The notes under the pieces were generated by a model. The model saw nothing but the letters and a program-made list of their open reading frames with translations. It was not told the DNA's origin and ran no database searches. 64,000 bases of DNA from Clostridia bacterium. GTDB taxonomy: Bacteria; Bacillota; Clostridia; Oscillospirales; CAG-272. Within the stretch, counting starts at the first letter, position 1. Each line of letters opens with the position of its first letter. The DNA lies in NCBI GenBank assembly GCA_017935065.1, contig JAGBIF010000046.1, positions 1 through 64,000 of the forward strand. The letters run 5' to 3'. Positions 62,839 through 64,000 of this stretch are shown here, piece after piece. The position numbers were made by a program, and so were the translations under genes.

Positions 62839-62943
62839 ATCTTAGTTAAAAATCAACCCGCGCAAAAATGCAAGGTGTGGCCCAGTAAGGCTTCATTAGC
62901 GTAAAAATCAAGCGCTGATGATATACACGGGCGTGGGATGAAA

Positions 62944-62974
62944 AGAAAGAGAGAACCCCCTGTTCTCTCTTTCT
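62944..62974 (+). terminator. Hairpin between rnj and the PPTase gene
   Basis: A perfect 13-bp stem, AGAAAGAGAGAAC (62944-62956) with GTTCTCTCTTTCT (62962-62974), and a 5-nt loop. It lacks a long T-run after the stem, so termination may be partial. Confidence 0.5.
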
Positions 62975-62996
62975 GCTTTGAAGGGAGAGATGCGCC

Positions 62997-63725
62997 TTGA
63001 CAAAAATCAAGCTTTATATTATGGAAACAAAAAGCATCAAGTCCTCGCACGAGCTATTACGCGCGATGTCGGACAGGCTTCCGCTATTCTTTGCGAAAAG
63101 ATGTGAGGAGGCAAGGTCGGATACCTTAAGGCTTGATAGGCTTTTTACATATAATCTGCTTTTGTACGCGCTAAAAAATAGCGGTGTAGATACCGATAAT
63201 TGTGAACTACTATTTACAAAACACGGCAAACCTTACCTCAAAGGACAGGATATAAGCTTTTCTTTATCTCATACAGAGGGGCTTGTATGTGTTGCGCTTT
63301 GTGACAGAGAAATAGGCGTTGACGCGCAGAGCCTTGACGGGGAAAACGCACAGAGGCTCTCTTGTGCGTCCAAGAGGTTTTTTGGCGGTGTCTGCCTTGG
63401 CTCTTACGAAATAGCCGACTTTACGGATGACGTGAAGGACGGTGCGGAATATAAAATAACCGCCTCTACGGTAAGCATTGATGTGAGTGAGCGCGGTCTT
63501 GTCTTTTCCCAAAAGCCGACACGCTTTACCTCGGGCATTGACGGTGCCTGCCGTAAGTGGTGCGAGTGTGAGGCGCTTCTTAAGCTTGACGGAGGGGGCT
63601 TTTCCTCGCTCTCTGAAATAGGGAAAATCAGTGATGATGCGTCGGTTTTCTTTAACACCTACAGAACGAAAGACGGTTCGCTTGTTGGTGTTGCGATTGC
63701 CACCCGAAGGGGTGAGAAAATATGA
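62997..63725 (+). CDS. 4'-phosphopantetheinyl transferase (Sfp-type superfamily)
   Basis: A 242-residue enzyme that transfers phosphopantetheine from CoA to a carrier-protein serine. Motifs: GKPYLKGQDISFSLSHTEGLV (about 82-102), the metal motif EIGVDAQS (about 110-117) and RKWCECEALLKLDG (about 184-197). The loop between the last two is longer than in Sfp. No synthetase or carrier protein is nearby, so the substrate is unknown; if no separate AcpS exists it might serve fatty-acid ACP. The start is TTG 62997 with GGGAGAG upstream. It overlaps azlC by 4 nt. Confidence 0.85.
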   Translation: MTKIKLYIMETKSIKSSHELLRAMSDRLPLFFAKRCEEARSDTLRLDRLFTYNLLLYALKNSGVDTDNCELLFTKHGKPYLKGQDISFSLSHTEGLVCVALCDREIGVDAQSLDGENAQRLSCASKRFFGGVCLGSYEIADFTDDVKDGAEYKITASTVSIDVSERGLVFSQKPTRFTSGIDGACRKWCECEALLKLDGGGFSSLSEIGKISDDASVFFNTYRTKDGSLVGVAIATRRGEKI

Positions 63726-64000
63726 AGGCTAGCTTAAAGCGCGCTTTCGTTGACACTCTACCCGTAATGACAGGATATATCGTGCTTGGCTTTGGCTTCG
63801 GTATTATACTTAAGTCGGGCGGGCACAGTATGCTTCTCGCGCTTTGTATGAGCCTTTTTATCTACGCAGGCTCTATGCAGTATGCCGCCCTCGGTCTTAT
63901 GACAGGCGGGGCATCTATGATAAGCGTTTTTCTTACCACGCTTGCCGTCAACGCAAGGCATATCTTCTACGGCATCTCTATGCTCGATAAATATCGCGGT
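63722..64000 (+). CDS. azlC: AzlC-family branched-chain amino acid exporter subunit (partial, cut by window end)
   Basis: The first 93 residues of an AzlC-type membrane protein, running off the window. RAFVDTLPVMTGYIVLGFGFGIIL and FIYAGSMQYAALGLM with NARHIFYGISM are hallmark stretches. AzlC with the small AzlD subunit exports branched-chain amino acids. Its ATG overlaps the PPTase stop (ATGA). It fits functionally with the ilv-leu cluster in the same window, though 33 kb away. Confidence 0.88.
   Translation, partial: MKASLKRAFVDTLPVMTGYIVLGFGFGIILKSGGHSMLLALCMSLFIYAGSMQYAALGLMTGGASMISVFLTTLAVNARHIFYGISMLDKYRG

Overview
The window looks like a chromosomal segment of a spore-forming Gram-positive anaerobe of the Bacillota, class Clostridia (a gut-type Eubacteriales relative, quite possibly from an environmental or metagenome assembly). 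The grounds are the origin layout dnaA-oriC-dnaN-recF-DUF370-gyrB-gyrA, RNase J, the spoVAC-AD-AE sporulation operon, short-form HisG with HisZ, canonical sigma-A promoters with AGGAGG-type ribosome sites, and occasional TTG/GTG starts. The genus cannot be named from the sequence.

Layout. 1-437: a truncated block of repeats made almost wholly of hairpins. 437-6041: an alpha/beta hydrolase, an M16C peptidase, a HAD phosphatase and a membrane protein with an Ala-Pro repeat. 6214-14680: a complete histidine operon (TrpR-like regulator, hisZ, G, D, C, B, H, A, F, IE and a PHP-type histidinol phosphatase), mostly with overlapping stop/start codons. 14774-31025: branched-chain amino acid synthesis (ilvE, leuA, ilvB, ilvN, ilvC, ilvD, leuC, leuD, leuB, ilvA), interrupted by a lipoprotein with a pectate-lyase-like beta-helix (16002-18590) and carrying a DUF815 ATPase. 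Together ilvA-B-N-C-D-E and leuA-B-C-D give a full threonine to Ile/Val/Leu route, and the window ends in an AzlC-type branched-chain amino acid exporter fragment.

31-45 kb is the accessory part: a secreted SASA/CE6-type esterase fused to a beta-helix module, a family 8 polysaccharide lyase without a signal peptide, and a 2431-residue exported protein with two LamG-like domains, about four beta-helix modules and a C-terminal module shared with the esterase. These genes are separated by unusual repeats: hairpin arrays with constant 7-nt separators, a second array with GTGATG/CATCAC separators, a 217-bp MITE-like element, and a 33-bp tandem repeat. The MITE-like element sits between two perfect 107-bp copies of the 3' end of ilvA.

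45.6-50.5 kb: the spoVA operon, a DUF2752 membrane protein, a DUF4190-like protein and a Na/Pi symporter-PhoU fusion. 50.7-64 kb: dnaA, a probable oriC with five DnaA boxes in the dnaA-dnaN gap, dnaN, recF, remB-like DUF370, gyrB, gyrA, a lipoprotein, an XRE regulator, RNase J with a basic extension, a phosphopantetheinyl transferase and azlC. If oriC is bidirectional, the his and ilv-leu operons on the left are transcribed head-on to the fork. No tRNA, rRNA, transposase, phage gene or CRISPR array was seen.
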